NCBI GenBank assembly: GCA_016703155.1
Contig: JADJCP010000002.1
Span: forward strand, 310,001-374,000
Source of the DNA: Hydrogenophilales bacterium
GTDB taxonomy: Bacteria > Pseudomonadota > Gammaproteobacteria > Burkholderiales > Thiobacillaceae
Direction: 5' to 3'
Length of the DNA: 64,000 nucleotides
The notes under the pieces are model-generated. The model saw only the letters and a program-made list of their open reading frames with translations. It was not told the origin of the DNA and made no database searches. Below are positions 7,937 to 17,603 of this stretch, piece by piece (the first letter of the stretch is position 1; every line of letters starts with the position of its first letter). A program made the position numbers and the translations under genes.

Positions 7937-8928
7937 TTCGGCGCCCCCGGGCTGCCCGTCAGGGCGAGAAAGACCTGTTCCAGGCTGGCGGTGCCGAAGC
8001 TCATCGAGCGCACCCCCAGTCCACGTTCATGGATGGCCCGCATCAGCGGCGCGACGAGGCTGTCCGGTTGCTCGGCGACGATCAGCACGCAGCGGCCAGC
8101 GACGTGGACTTCTAGCAAGCCGGAAATGCCCTCCAGCCTGGCTTCGAGGTCGGCGGGCGGATCGCCTTCGAGTTGCAACTGGATGGTCTTGTCGCGCTGC
8201 ATGGCGAGCAGGTCGGGCACCGTACCCTGCACCAGCAACTTGCCGTGATTGATGATGGCGATACGCTGGCAGAGATGCTCGGCTTCTTCCATGTAGTGGG
8301 TGGAGATCAGGATGGTGATGCCGGCGGCGTGCAGCTCGCGCAGGCGTTGGTGGATCAGAGAACGGGAGTGCGGGTCGATGGCCACCGTCGGCTCGTCCAG
8401 GATGAGGATGCGCGGCTCGTGGATCAGGCCGATCACCATGTTCAGGCGGCGCCGGTAGCCGCCGGAGAACTGGTCGACGCGCCGGTCGGCATGCTCGGCC
8501 ATCTCGGCCAGCTCCAGGCAGGCCTGGATGCGGGCTTGCAGATGCGCCCCGGAGAGCCCCTGCATGCGCCCGAAGTAATCGAGGTTCTCGCGCGCCGTCA
8601 GGGTCGGGTAGACTGCCGGCTCCTGCGGCACCAGGCCCAGGATGCGCTTGATCGCGGCGCGGCCGGTGGCGGTGTCGTGGCCGTCGATGCAGGCCGCGCC
8701 GGAGGTCGGCTTGAGCAGGCCGCCGAGGATGGACATCAGCGTCGTCTTGCCGGCGCCGTTGGGGCCGAGGATGCCGTAGATGGTGCCCTTCGGCACGGCG
8801 AGATCGATGCCGTCCAGCGCCGGCACGTCGCGCCCGGGAAACGCCTTGCCCAGCCCTTTAAGCTCGATGGCCGGCCTGCCCACGGCCGGGCCGGGGATTT
8901 GCGTGGAGAGCGGGCAGGGCTTGCTCAT
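7933..8928 (-). CDS. ABC transporter ATP-binding protein
   Basis: The 331-aa ATPase has Walker A GPNGAGKTT, Q-loop PQEPAVYPTL, signature FSGGYRRRLN, Walker B ILILDEPT and H-loop STHYMEEAEHL, followed by a C-terminal extension typical of DrrA/CcmA-type exporters. It energises the ABC-2 permease encoded immediately downstream. The ATG at 8928 (MSKPCPLSTQ) was preferred over the open frame reaching 9105 because the extra residues look non-coding; no strong ribosome site is visible at either. Confidence 0.87.
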   Translation of the reverse strand: MSKPCPLSTQIPGPAVGRPAIELKGLGKAFPGRDVPALDGIDLAVPKGTIYGILGPNGAGKTTLMSILGGLLKPTSGAACIDGHDTATGRAAIKRILGLVPQEPAVYPTLTARENLDYFGRMQGLSGAHLQARIQACLELAEMAEHADRRVDQFSGGYRRRLNMVIGLIHEPRILILDEPTVAIDPHSRSLIHQRLRELHAAGITILISTHYMEEAEHLCQRIAIINHGKLLVQGTVPDLLAMQRDKTIQLQLEGDPPADLEARLEGISGLLEVHVAGRCVLIVAEQPDSLVAPLMRAIHERGLGVRSMSFGTASLEQVFLALTGSPGAPK

Positions 8929-9243
8929 CGTCGTCGGGTCGGTGTCTCCGTTGTCTGTGGCTGGCAGCCGCGGACGCCATTCGCCCCGGTTATAGACATG
9001 GCATCCGTAGGCGTATGGGGAGCGCGAATTGTATCCGCCATCGCCCGCCGATGACCAATCGAAGCAACGCATCGGATGAATGCGTGGAGGCCTGGCGCCC
9101 ACCACAAACGATGCGTCGGGTAGCGCCGGCTCGACAACGCATCTTGCGATAGGCTATGCAAAACATACCATCGTCGCCGGACAGCGAACCGGCATACATT
9201 CGCGCTCATGCCTCATCCACCCGCCACGTCGGATCTCCCACGC
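8929..9243. other. Divergent intergenic region without a recognisable gene
   Basis: About 315 bases separate the ABC ATPase (minus) from the DUF255 gene (plus). I see only loosely repeated CGCATC/GATGCG words (around 9068-9085, 9110 and 9140), including a CGCAT...ATGCG dyad, and no RNA gene or clear promoter. The repeats could be an operator but the evidence is thin. Confidence 0.3.
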
Positions 9244-11065
9244 ATGATCTTACGGATTCACGGCCTATTCCTTGCCGCCCTGTTTGCATTTCTTGCCATC
9301 GCGCCGGCCGCGGCCGCACCCCTGGCGAACCGCCTGGCCGGCCATGCCTCGCCCTATCTGGCCTTGCACGGCCGCGATCCGGTGGCCTGGCAGGAGTGGA
9401 ACGACGAGACCCTGGCGCGGGCGAAACGGGAAAACAAGCTGTTGTTCGTATCCCTGGGCTATTTTTCCTGCCACTGGTGCCACGTCATGCAACGGGAGAG
9501 CTATCGCGACCCGGCCATCGCCGCCCTGTTGAATCGGCATTTCATCCCGGTGAAGGTGGACCGCGAGTTGAACGGCAGCCTGGACAGCGCGCTGCTGGCC
9601 TTCTCCGAGCGCCTCAACGGCATGTCCGGCTGGCCGCTCAATGCCTTCATCACGCCCGAGGGTTATCCCGCCTATGCCGTGCTCTACATGCCACCCGAGG
9701 AATTCAAGGGCTTGCTGAACCGCCTTGCCTCGGCGTGGAAGGATCGCGGCGACGCGTTTCGCCAGGCGGCGCGCGACGCGGCGCCGCCACCCGTCGCGGC
9801 ACGTGCCCAGGCACCCGGCGCGGAAACCGGCAAGGAGCGCATCAAGGCCTATCTGGCGACGGTCTGGCATAACGCCGACACCATGCAGGGGGGCTTTTCC
9901 CGCGTCAGCAAATTCCCCATGGCGCCACACCTGGCCCGCCTGCTCGACCTGTACGCGCGGGAACGCGACCCGCGCCTGGGCGAATTCCTGCGCCTCACCC
10001 TGGACCAGATGAGCCGCCTGGGCCTGCGCGACCATGTCAACGGCGGCTTCTTTCGTTACACCGTCGATCCGGACTGGAACACGCCGCATTTCGAGAAAAT
10101 GCTCGCTGACAACGCGCAGCTGGTCTCGATCTACGGCCGTGCCGCGCAGGTGCTGGATCGTCCGGATTATCTGGAGGTGGCCCACGAAGCCCTGGATTTC
10201 ATCCTCGATACCCTGGCCACGCCGGGCGGGGGCTATTACACCGCCACGTCTGCCCTGGACAAGGCCGGCCGGGAAGGCGGCGCCTATCTATGGATGAAGG
10301 CTGAGTTGCAGAAACGCCTGCCGGCCAAGGAATTCGCCCTCGTGGCGAAAGCCTGGAAACTGGAGGCCGCCGCGCCCTTCGACCTGGGTTACCTGCCGTT
10401 CGAGCACACCCGGCTCGCACCCGGGGAACGCGCCCGGTTGCGCCCTATCCTGGGCAAACTCAAGGCTGTCGGCCGGCAGGCTCGGGTGCCCGTCGACACC
10501 AAGATCGGCGCGGCTCTGAACGGACTGCTCCTGAGCGCGCTGTCGGAAGCCGGCCGGGGCGTGCCGCGCTACGAGAAGGCGGCCAAGACGCTCGCCGCCT
10601 TCATCGCCCGGGACATGCTCGACCGCGGCCGATTGGTCAAGGCGCGCGCCGGCGGTCGCATCTTCGCCGACGCCGAGTTGGACGATCACGCCTATGTCGT
10701 CGCCGGCCTCCCTGGACCATGCCAACGCATTCCGGGACGCCTCCGCCACCCGGCTGGCGCGCGACCTGGCCGGCCAGACCTGGCGGCGCTTCTTCACCCA
10801 GGAAGGCTGGCGACGCGAGGAGCGGCCGCTGCTCGCCGTACTACGCCCGGAGCCGGCCCTCACCGACGGCGCGCTGCCCTCCGCCTCGGCGCGCCTGATG
10901 ATCGCCACGCGCGAACTGCTGCGCGCGCGGCCGGACAAGGATCTCGCCGCGTCGCTAGACCGTGCCCTGGCACTGGCCGTGCCAGCCATGATCCAAGACC
11001 CCTTCGAGCATCCGGGCAGCTTGGCCCTGCTGTACGAATCCATCGGCCCCGCCGTCGCCAACTAG
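9244..11065 (+). pseudogene. Exported DUF255 (YyaL-like) thioredoxin-domain protein, frameshifted
   Basis: The N-terminus is a signal peptide (MILRIHGLFLAALF to AAAAP), followed by the DUF255 thioredoxin-like domain with YFSCHWCHVMQRESY, where CHWC is the CxxC pair, and then an (alpha/alpha)6-barrel-like region with FEKMLADNAQL. Near 10710-10712 a run of three Cs breaks the frame after HAYVVAGL. Skipping one C gives DHANAFRDASATRLARDLAG and continues to a stop at 11065. The unshifted frame runs on to 11550 but is antisense to the next gene. The intact product would be near 606 aa. Start 9244 is chosen over 9208 for the signal peptide; neither has a good ribosome site. Confidence 0.75.
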
Positions 11066-11157
11066 TCGCCGGTCCGGGGGCCGTCCGGCGTGGCGCGGGG
11101 TCGCGGGCGCGCTTCGGCGATACCTTCCCCGGGATGCACGCACACCCCGGCAAGCTG

Positions 11158-12216
11158 TCAGAGCGCGACCCAGTGGTTATCGAGTCTGATGTCAGGCAGA
11201 CCGGCAATGAGCGGCGCGCCACCATTACCCAGGGCTTGAGTCCTGCCACCCGCCCAGAGACGGTTCGCATGCCCGGTCAGCGCGCAGGCTTCCTGGAGCG
11301 CGATGAAATCACGGTAGCCATGTGCATCGTAGAGCGCCACGCCCTGGGCGCGCGGACAACTCACGGCAAAACCGTCATCGTGCGCGGCGATGGAACCACC
11401 ATAACCGCGCAAACCAGGCGACGCAACGACGCGCAGGACATCGTTATCGAGCAAGGCCAGGACCGGCGCGCCATCCCGGCGGGACGGTTCGGCGTGCTCG
11501 GCCTGCAAGGCGATACCGAGCCGGTCGCCGTTCCAGGCGAGGTGGCGTAGCGACAGGCGTGGATCGTCCAGGCGCCATTGGTCGACGATCCGGCCGGTGG
11601 CCGCGTCGAGGCGTGCCAGGGATGAATCCATGCGATCGAGATCGTGCCTGACGCGCCCGGTCTCCGGGCGGGTGGGCACGCCACCGTTGGCGACGATGAG
11701 GTTTCCGGGCCGGGTCGGGTCCCAGAGCAGTTCGTGCGGGTCGAGCCCACGAGTCGGCCACTCGGCCAGTTTCGCCAGCGTGTTGCCGTCGCGCACGCCG
11801 ATCAGGCCCGCGCCGGTCTCCAGGTCGATCTCGGTGGTGTAGACGGTCGCGCCGTCCGGGCTGGCGAGCAGGTGACCGGCGAAGGCGCGGCCGGGCTCGA
11901 CCCAACGCCAGGCCAGCGCCCTGCCCTGTTCGTCCCAGCGCAGCAGCCAGTCGCCGGGACGGCGCGCGACGGTCAGCAGCGTGCCGGCCGGCTCGCGCAG
12001 CAGGCCATGGGCGCGGGTGGGCAGCTCCAGTTCGGTGGCGATGCGCAGGTTGTCGCCAGCCAGGGTGAGCAGGCCGACGCGGTTGCCGGCCCCGGCCTGC
12101 CAGGTTGCGGCGAGGCGGATTTCCTCGCCGATCTGCGCGGCGGCGCGCGCCACGGACGGCGCACCGAGCAGCGCCACCAGGCCGAGCAGGAATTCGCGCC
12201 GTGTCGCCCGGCTCAC
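11158..12216 (-). CDS. DUF1513 protein with Tat signal, last gene of the imelysin operon
   Basis: From GTG 12216 the 352-aa product begins VSRATRREFLLGLVALLGAP, a twin-arginine signal, and continues as a beta-propeller-like DUF1513 domain (repeated short beta segments, HELLWDPTRPGNLIVANGG in the middle). DUF1513 genes commonly close operons with imelysins and a di-heme oxidoreductase, as here; the role in iron handling is unproven. The frame extends upstream to ATG 12357, two bases from the preceding stop, but those 47 codons are translated repeat sequence (PPFAKGGRGD, PPLSPNGGFCKG), so the downstream GTG is favoured. Translation from 12357 by coupling cannot be excluded. Confidence 0.75.
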   Translation of the reverse strand: MSRATRREFLLGLVALLGAPSVARAAAQIGEEIRLAATWQAGAGNRVGLLTLAGDNLRIATELELPTRAHGLLREPAGTLLTVARRPGDWLLRWDEQGRALAWRWVEPGRAFAGHLLASPDGATVYTTEIDLETGAGLIGVRDGNTLAKLAEWPTRGLDPHELLWDPTRPGNLIVANGGVPTRPETGRVRHDLDRMDSSLARLDAATGRIVDQWRLDDPRLSLRHLAWNGDRLGIALQAEHAEPSRRDGAPVLALLDNDVLRVVASPGLRGYGGSIAAHDDGFAVSCPRAQGVALYDAHGYRDFIALQEACALTGHANRLWAGGRTQALGNGGAPLIAGLPDIRLDNHWVAL

Positions 12217-12335
12217 CCCTTTGCAAAAGCCCCCATTCGGGGATAACGGGGGTTGGGCGGGATTTGGCGGCGTGTCGCCGATGGATGCGCCTGAGAAATC
12301 CCCCCTGCCCCCCTTTGCAAAGGGGGGAACAGCGT
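12216..12335. repeat. Palindromic CCCC-TTTGCAAA-GGGG repeat block
   Basis: A perfect 20-bp palindrome CCCCCCTTTGCAAAGGGGGG lies at 12308-12327, and a degenerate copy with TTTGCAAAAG flanked by C and G runs lies at 12217-12250. The same core recurs at 20357-20374. Short intergenic repeats of this form are widespread in proteobacteria. Here the block sits between the imelysin stop and the DUF1513 signal peptide and is in frame with the latter. Confidence 0.75.
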
Positions 12336-12359
12336 CACGGTGGAAGCGATCACGCATGA

Positions 12360-13334
12360 TCAGTCACCATCGGCATCGGAGAAGCCGATGGTGACGCCGA
12401 GCGCCGGCGCCACATCGTTTTCGACCTGTTTCTTAAGCGCGGCCAGACGCTTGGCGGCGGCGAGGATACGCTCGCGATCGCCGGTTTCCAGCGCCTGCAT
12501 GGCGCTATCGGCCTCGCGTACCGCTCCGGTCAGGGCATCGGCCAAGGCAGCATGGCCGCGCGCGCGCAGTGCGCCGGCGAGCGAGGCATCGCCGGTCATG
12601 GCCAGTTCGCGCAAGGCCCGCCATTGCGCCGCCCAGGCGAGCGGTGCCGCGCCGCTCGACCGACGGGGGAAGTCCGGTTCGACCGGCGTGGCCGAGGTAG
12701 CCGCGACGCGCACCGGCATTTCCATGCCGGGCCAGCGCAACCGCTCGATACCGCCGACCCACTGGTTGACCAGCTCGGACAGCAGCGTCTGCGCATCCGC
12801 CAGGCCGGGCTTGGCCTGGCGGAGCACCTCGGCCTCGCGCCGGATGTCTTCGGCGACCCGGACGGCGTAGGCGCAGGCGGGTGTGCCGGGGGCGACCGGC
12901 TGGGTCCAGAGCAGCCATTCGAGCGCCGGCAGGCCCTTGGCCGGGGTGCCGATGAGTTCCATGTCGGCGGCGCTTTTTGGCGTGGCCTTGATGGCCTTTT
13001 CGATCATGCGCGGTCGGGTCGGCGTGAAGTCGATCTGGCGTTGCGAGCGGCGTTCCAGCACCGGTCCGATGGCAACGCCGGCCAGGCGTTCCCAGGCCGC
13101 CAGGACATCGAGCCAATGCCGGCGTGCCTGTTGAAGCGAGGCGTCGGCCTGACTCGGCGTAGCCTCGCACAGCACCTGGACGGCGGGCGTCAGGGCGGCG
13201 CTTGCGACGGCGAAGGCGGCGGCACGCGGCGCATACCAGTCGTGATGTATCCCCTCTGTCGGCGCCGGCGTACCGGCGATACCCATAGCGCTGATCGCGA
13301 GCAAGCTCGCTCCTACAAAGCCGATGCGGCGCAT
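12360..13334 (-). CDS. Imelysin-family periplasmic iron-regulated protein (second copy in operon)
   Basis: The 324-aa product has a signal peptide (MRRIGFVGASLLAISAMGIAG) and an imelysin/insulin-cleaving membrane protease-like fold (peptidase M75 family). It resembles the EfeO/IrpA group, thought to act in periplasmic iron binding, although this copy shows LPALEWLLW rather than the canonical GxHxxE-type motif. The ATG at 13334 follows GGAGG by seven bases and overlaps the upstream TGA (TGATG), so translation is coupled; a GTG one codon earlier is possible. Codons 6-14 of the signal peptide coincide with a REP-type palindrome. Confidence 0.82.
   Translation of the reverse strand: MRRIGFVGASLLAISAMGIAGTPAPTEGIHHDWYAPRAAAFAVASAALTPAVQVLCEATPSQADASLQQARRHWLDVLAAWERLAGVAIGPVLERRSQRQIDFTPTRPRMIEKAIKATPKSAADMELIGTPAKGLPALEWLLWTQPVAPGTPACAYAVRVAEDIRREAEVLRQAKPGLADAQTLLSELVNQWVGGIERLRWPGMEMPVRVAATSATPVEPDFPRRSSGAAPLAWAAQWRALRELAMTGDASLAGALRARGHAALADALTGAVREADSAMQALETGDRERILAAAKRLAALKKQVENDVAPALGVTIGFSDADGD
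13294..13317. repeat. REP-type palindrome inside the imelysin signal peptide
   Basis: On the minus strand TGTAGGAGCGAGC-TTGCTCGCGAT, with the dyad GCGAGC-AA-GCTCGC, matches the core of the Pseudomonas REP sequences of the GTAGGAGCGAGCTTGCTCGC type. It encodes residues VGASLLAI of the signal peptide. A degenerate relative (TGTAGGAGCGCTTAATCGCT) occurs around 40669. Confidence 0.7.
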
Positions 13335-14734
13335 CACAGTGCCTCCACGAACTTAACCAGCGCCTCGCGCGCTGCCTTGTCCAGCTTCAACACCGCCTTG
13401 CGGCTGTCGTCCGCCTCGCCGCCGTGCCAGAGTATGGCTTCGAGCACGCCGCGCGCGCGACCGTCATGCAGCAGTCGATTGTGGCCATTGACGTCCTTGA
13501 TCAGACCGACGCCCCAGAGCGGCGGCGTTTTCCACTGGCGGCCGTTGGCCTGGCCATCGGGACGACCGTCGGCGAGCGCTTCGCCCATGTCGTGCAGCAA
13601 CAGGTCGGTGTAGGGGTGGATGCGCTGACCGGCGAGGGCCGAACTGCTCAATGCCGGGTTGGGCGCGGCGCCGGTCACGTAGCTGGGTCGATGACAAACC
13701 GCGCATTGCGCTTCGGCGAATAGCTTCTGGCCGCGCTGCACAACCTTGTCCCCGACATTGCGCCGCGCTGGCGGCGCCAGGGTGGCCTGATAGAAGACCA
13801 CGTCGCCGAGGGTCTTCTCGTCGATTTCGGGCGACTTGCCCTGGCTGCCTTTGGGCGCGTCCAGACAATCCTTCTGTGTCGACGTGCAGCCCTCTTCCGG
13901 AAAAACCGGCGAGGTGATACCGATGTCGCCGTTGAAGGCACCGGCCGTCTGGTGGGCGATGGTGGCCACGTTGGCCTTCCAGCCGAAGCGGCCCAGCATC
14001 GTCTTGCCCGCGAGCGCGTCCCAGACCCGGTTGGGCACGCCCTTGATCGGGCCCTTGGCTGCCGACTGATCGACGGCATTGCGCAGGATTTCGGCCTCCG
14101 GTATGGCCTCCAGCAGACCGACGCCGATGATCTGCGGGGCGACGCGCGGACTGACCAGCGTGTTTTTCGCCATCGGCCCGTAGCCCAGGTCACGGAAGCT
14201 GTAATGCGGCTTGACCAGGGTGTAGGCGCCACCGTCGCTGAACTTACCGGCGATCTCTTCGATGCGGATGTCGACCTTGCCTTCCGGCTTGACACCCTGC
14301 ACGGCGAAATTGTTGAACTGGTAGCCATAGGTCGGTTCCGGCACCACGCCGCCATGCGCGCCGACGCCCGGCACGGACAGGCGCATGAGCAGCGACACCG
14401 GCTGATCGCCCGGCTTCGGCGGCGCGCCACGGCCGTCGTTGACATGGCAGCCACCACAGGAGCGGGCGATGAAATGCGGCCCGAGGCCATCGCGCGCCTT
14501 GGTCGAGGCCGGGGCCTGCACCCAGTTGCGCTTGAAGAATGAATTGCCGATGACGAAGCGGGTGCGCTCCGCGTCGCCGAGGTTCGCGGCCGGGAAGGAA
14601 AAGGCGTTGCGACCGGTGGCAAATACGGTGGTCTCGCCGCCGGTCTTCTCGCCGTGCGGGTCGTCGGTCGGCGCGGCGGCGAGGCCGGTGGCGAGCAGGC
14701 TGGCGGACAGGAGGATGGGGGTACGGAGCTTCAT
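13334..14734 (-). CDS. Di-heme oxidoreductase (DUF1111/thiol oxidoreductase-like c-type cytochrome)
   Basis: The 466-aa exported protein starts MKLRTPILLSASLLATGLAA, a signal peptide, and carries two CXXCH heme sites: CGGCH near residue 93 and CAVCH in the C-terminal half. It belongs to the DUF1111 di-heme family related to MauG and bacterial cytochrome c peroxidases, and stands between two imelysin genes, the arrangement seen in iron-regulated operons. A role in periplasmic iron redox chemistry is inferred. ATG 14734 follows AGGA; an upstream frame to 14764 is rejected. It overlaps the next gene's start. Confidence 0.87.
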   Translation of the reverse strand: MKLRTPILLSASLLATGLAAAPTDDPHGEKTGGETTVFATGRNAFSFPAANLGDAERTRFVIGNSFFKRNWVQAPASTKARDGLGPHFIARSCGGCHVNDGRGAPPKPGDQPVSLLMRLSVPGVGAHGGVVPEPTYGYQFNNFAVQGVKPEGKVDIRIEEIAGKFSDGGAYTLVKPHYSFRDLGYGPMAKNTLVSPRVAPQIIGVGLLEAIPEAEILRNAVDQSAAKGPIKGVPNRVWDALAGKTMLGRFGWKANVATIAHQTAGAFNGDIGITSPVFPEEGCTSTQKDCLDAPKGSQGKSPEIDEKTLGDVVFYQATLAPPARRNVGDKVVQRGQKLFAEAQCAVCHRPSYVTGAAPNPALSSSALAGQRIHPYTDLLLHDMGEALADGRPDGQANGRQWKTPPLWGVGLIKDVNGHNRLLHDGRARGVLEAILWHGGEADDSRKAVLKLDKAAREALVKFVEAL

Positions 14735-14760
14735 GTTTTGGTTCCTGTTGGCGGGCTGGT

Positions 14761-14816
14761 GCACCCTCTCCCACGCCCCCCTGGGAGGGGTTGCACGGCA
14801 GCGCGGGAGAGGGTGC
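14761..14816. repeat. Large inverted repeat between imelysin and di-heme genes
   Basis: A perfect 12-bp inverted repeat, GCACCCTCTCCC with GGGAGAGGGTGC, encloses a GC-rich 32-base loop. It is an intergenic repeat of the CCCTCTCCC type. In the transcript it would form a strong hairpin after the first imelysin gene and may tune downstream expression. Confidence 0.6.
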
Positions 14817-14821
14817 CTGTC

Positions 14822-15976
<1,155 letters not shown>

Positions 15977-16006
15977 GGTTATTCCTTTCAATTCCAGGGT
16001 GATCGA

Positions 16007-16171
16007 TCAGGCAGTCAAGATCAGTTTGTTGGCACTGGTGATGCGCAGCTGGTATTCCCGGCCGGCGTGGACGATGACAATCACCTTGCCCTGGGCAAAC
16101 AGGGTCTCGCTGCGGAAGGCGGGGTAGACCGGCTTGCTGCCGCCGGTTGGTTTCTTTTCGGTTTCGGTCAT
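16007..16171 (-). CDS. hemP: HemP-family hemin uptake protein (copy 1)
   Basis: This is a 54-aa small protein with the HemP pattern: SETLFAQGKVIVIVHAGREY followed by QLRITSANKLILTA. HemP proteins are small, iron-regulated and associated with heme or hemin uptake, possibly as regulators; the mechanism is unclear. Its ATG overlaps the TGA of the DUF2325 gene (ATGA), so translation is coupled to that gene. It precedes the imelysin operon directly and is one of two hemP genes 3 kb apart. Confidence 0.85.
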   Translation of the reverse strand: MTETEKKPTGGSKPVYPAFRSETLFAQGKVIVIVHAGREYQLRITSANKLILTA

Positions 16172-17385
16172 GATGCGGGCTGGATTTCGGCGCGGCCTTC
16201 GGCCAGCCGGGTGAGCGCCGCGGCGAAACTGGCGACACCGGAGCTTTTCACCAGTACACACGGCTTGCCGGCCTGTTTGCAGTGCTGTTTGAGTTGGTAA
16301 TAGGCCAGGTGGCCGACGCAATCGGTCGGGCAGATGACCGCATCGGAGCTGGCCAGCAGGGCCGGCAGCCGCGACAGGGCTTCTTCCTTGCCACCGTCGT
16401 GATGGATCAGGCGCACACCGAGGCGCTCGGCAAGCTGACGGTATTGCGGCAGGAGCGGCGTCCGGCCGCCGACGCAGAGCACGCAACGGCCCTGCAACTG
16501 GCTCGGGCAGGAGGCGCACTCGCCGGCACAGGGCGCCTCGGCGGCCGTTTCGGAGAGCCACAGACGTTCCATGGCATCGCGTTCGCGGCTGACGATGTCA
16601 TGCTGCTCGGCGAACTCGGCGAGTTGCGCTTCCAGTTGCGCGACGCGCGCCTCCAGCGCCGTGTTGCGCTCGGCATGGCGCGCCGCGCTGTCGCTGGCGA
16701 GCATCAGCCGGCGTCCCATGGCGAGCATGGCGCTGCCCGACTCGATCGCCTCCAGGCGCGCCTTCAGCGGGTTGTCCGCCTGGGCGCGCTGCCGGGTTTC
16801 GGTGCTGTCCCGTTGTAGTTGCCGAATGCGCGTATCGCGCTCGGCCAGTTCGCGGCTATGCCGCTCATTGTCCAGGCGGTACTGCCGCTGCAACCGGGCA
16901 TGTTCGCCATCGAGCCATTCCAGACGCCGCAGATCCGCCGCCTGGCCGGCGCCGATCTGGTGCGACAGCATGTGGACATCGGCGTAGACCGCCTGCCGGC
17001 TGTCCTTGCCAGCGGCCTTGTGGGTCAGCGCTGCCCACATCGCCCCGGCCACCTCGCCCTGCTCGAGATGCTGCTTCCAGAGCGCGCGCACCTCGTCTTC
17101 AGTGCGTGCCTTGTCGAAGCGCCGCAGGTAGAGGTCATACTTGCGGTCGAGCAAACCGGTGAAGCCGCCCTTGCGGGCGATCTTCTTGATGTCGTCGAGC
17201 TTCAGACAGGTGCCGACCACCGGGCAGTGGAACTTGTCTTCCAGCTCCCAGATCTTGAGCCGGCGGTTTGGCTTTACCGGGATCGCCGGCTCAAGCCTGG
17301 GCAAGGTCGTCCCCGGCCCGAACAGGTTCTGCCCGAACAGATTCTGGATGAGCGCACCGACTCCGGCACCATGACGCTCACACAC
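16168..17385 (-). CDS. DUF2325 domain protein with coiled coil and cysteine motifs
   Basis: The 405-aa product has a Cys-containing N-terminal domain (VCERHGAGVGAL, HCPVVGTCLKLDDIKKI), a long coiled coil from about residue 175 to 285, a CAGECASCPSQLQGRCVLC cysteine cluster, and a C-terminal DUF2325 domain with ICPTDCVGHLAYYQLKQHC. The cysteine clusters suggest metal or heme contact, but no function is established. GTG 17385 is chosen because GGAGG stands six bases upstream. It overlaps the stop of the 65-aa gene and its own stop overlaps hemP, giving a three-gene coupled unit. Confidence 0.78.
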   Translation of the reverse strand: MCERHGAGVGALIQNLFGQNLFGPGTTLPRLEPAIPVKPNRRLKIWELEDKFHCPVVGTCLKLDDIKKIARKGGFTGLLDRKYDLYLRRFDKARTEDEVRALWKQHLEQGEVAGAMWAALTHKAAGKDSRQAVYADVHMLSHQIGAGQAADLRRLEWLDGEHARLQRQYRLDNERHSRELAERDTRIRQLQRDSTETRQRAQADNPLKARLEAIESGSAMLAMGRRLMLASDSAARHAERNTALEARVAQLEAQLAEFAEQHDIVSRERDAMERLWLSETAAEAPCAGECASCPSQLQGRCVLCVGGRTPLLPQYRQLAERLGVRLIHHDGGKEEALSRLPALLASSDAVICPTDCVGHLAYYQLKQHCKQAGKPCVLVKSSGVASFAAALTRLAEGRAEIQPAS

Positions 17386-17575
17386 GACCGTCCTCCAGTT
17401 GCTCGCGCATGCGCTCGCAGGTGTCGCGCATCTCGGCATCGGTCGATTCGGACGACTCGATCCGTCCGAGCAGCAAGACCGCGCGCTGGGCCGACTGAAC
17501 GCATCCGGTGAGCAGGTGACGCATCAGGTTGTCGAGCGCGCCGCTGAACAGTTCGGGTTGGGCCGTGTGAATCAT
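17378..17575 (-). CDS. Small 65-aa protein coupled to DUF2325 gene
   Basis: The helical small protein opens MIHTAQPELFSGALDNLMRH and ends MREQLEDGRV. GAGGAGA is five bases before the ATG, and its TGA lies inside the next gene's start region (GTGTGA at 17378-17383), so it is a real translated unit. No family is recognised. Its position ahead of DUF2325 and hemP, in a region flanked by Fur-type iron genes, suggests an iron or heme-linked role. Confidence 0.65.
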   Translation of the reverse strand: MIHTAQPELFSGALDNLMRHLLTGCVQSAQRAVLLLGRIESSESTDAEMRDTCERMREQLEDGRV

Positions 17576-17603
17576 GGTGTCTCCTCGGGTGCTGGGTGGT
17601 CGT

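Noticed and set aside
10720..11550. C-terminal part of the unshifted DUF255 frame
   Set aside because: It runs through the stop of the shifted frame and across the opposite-strand DUF1513 gene with Arg/Gly/Ala-rich noise; the shifted frame has the family ending.
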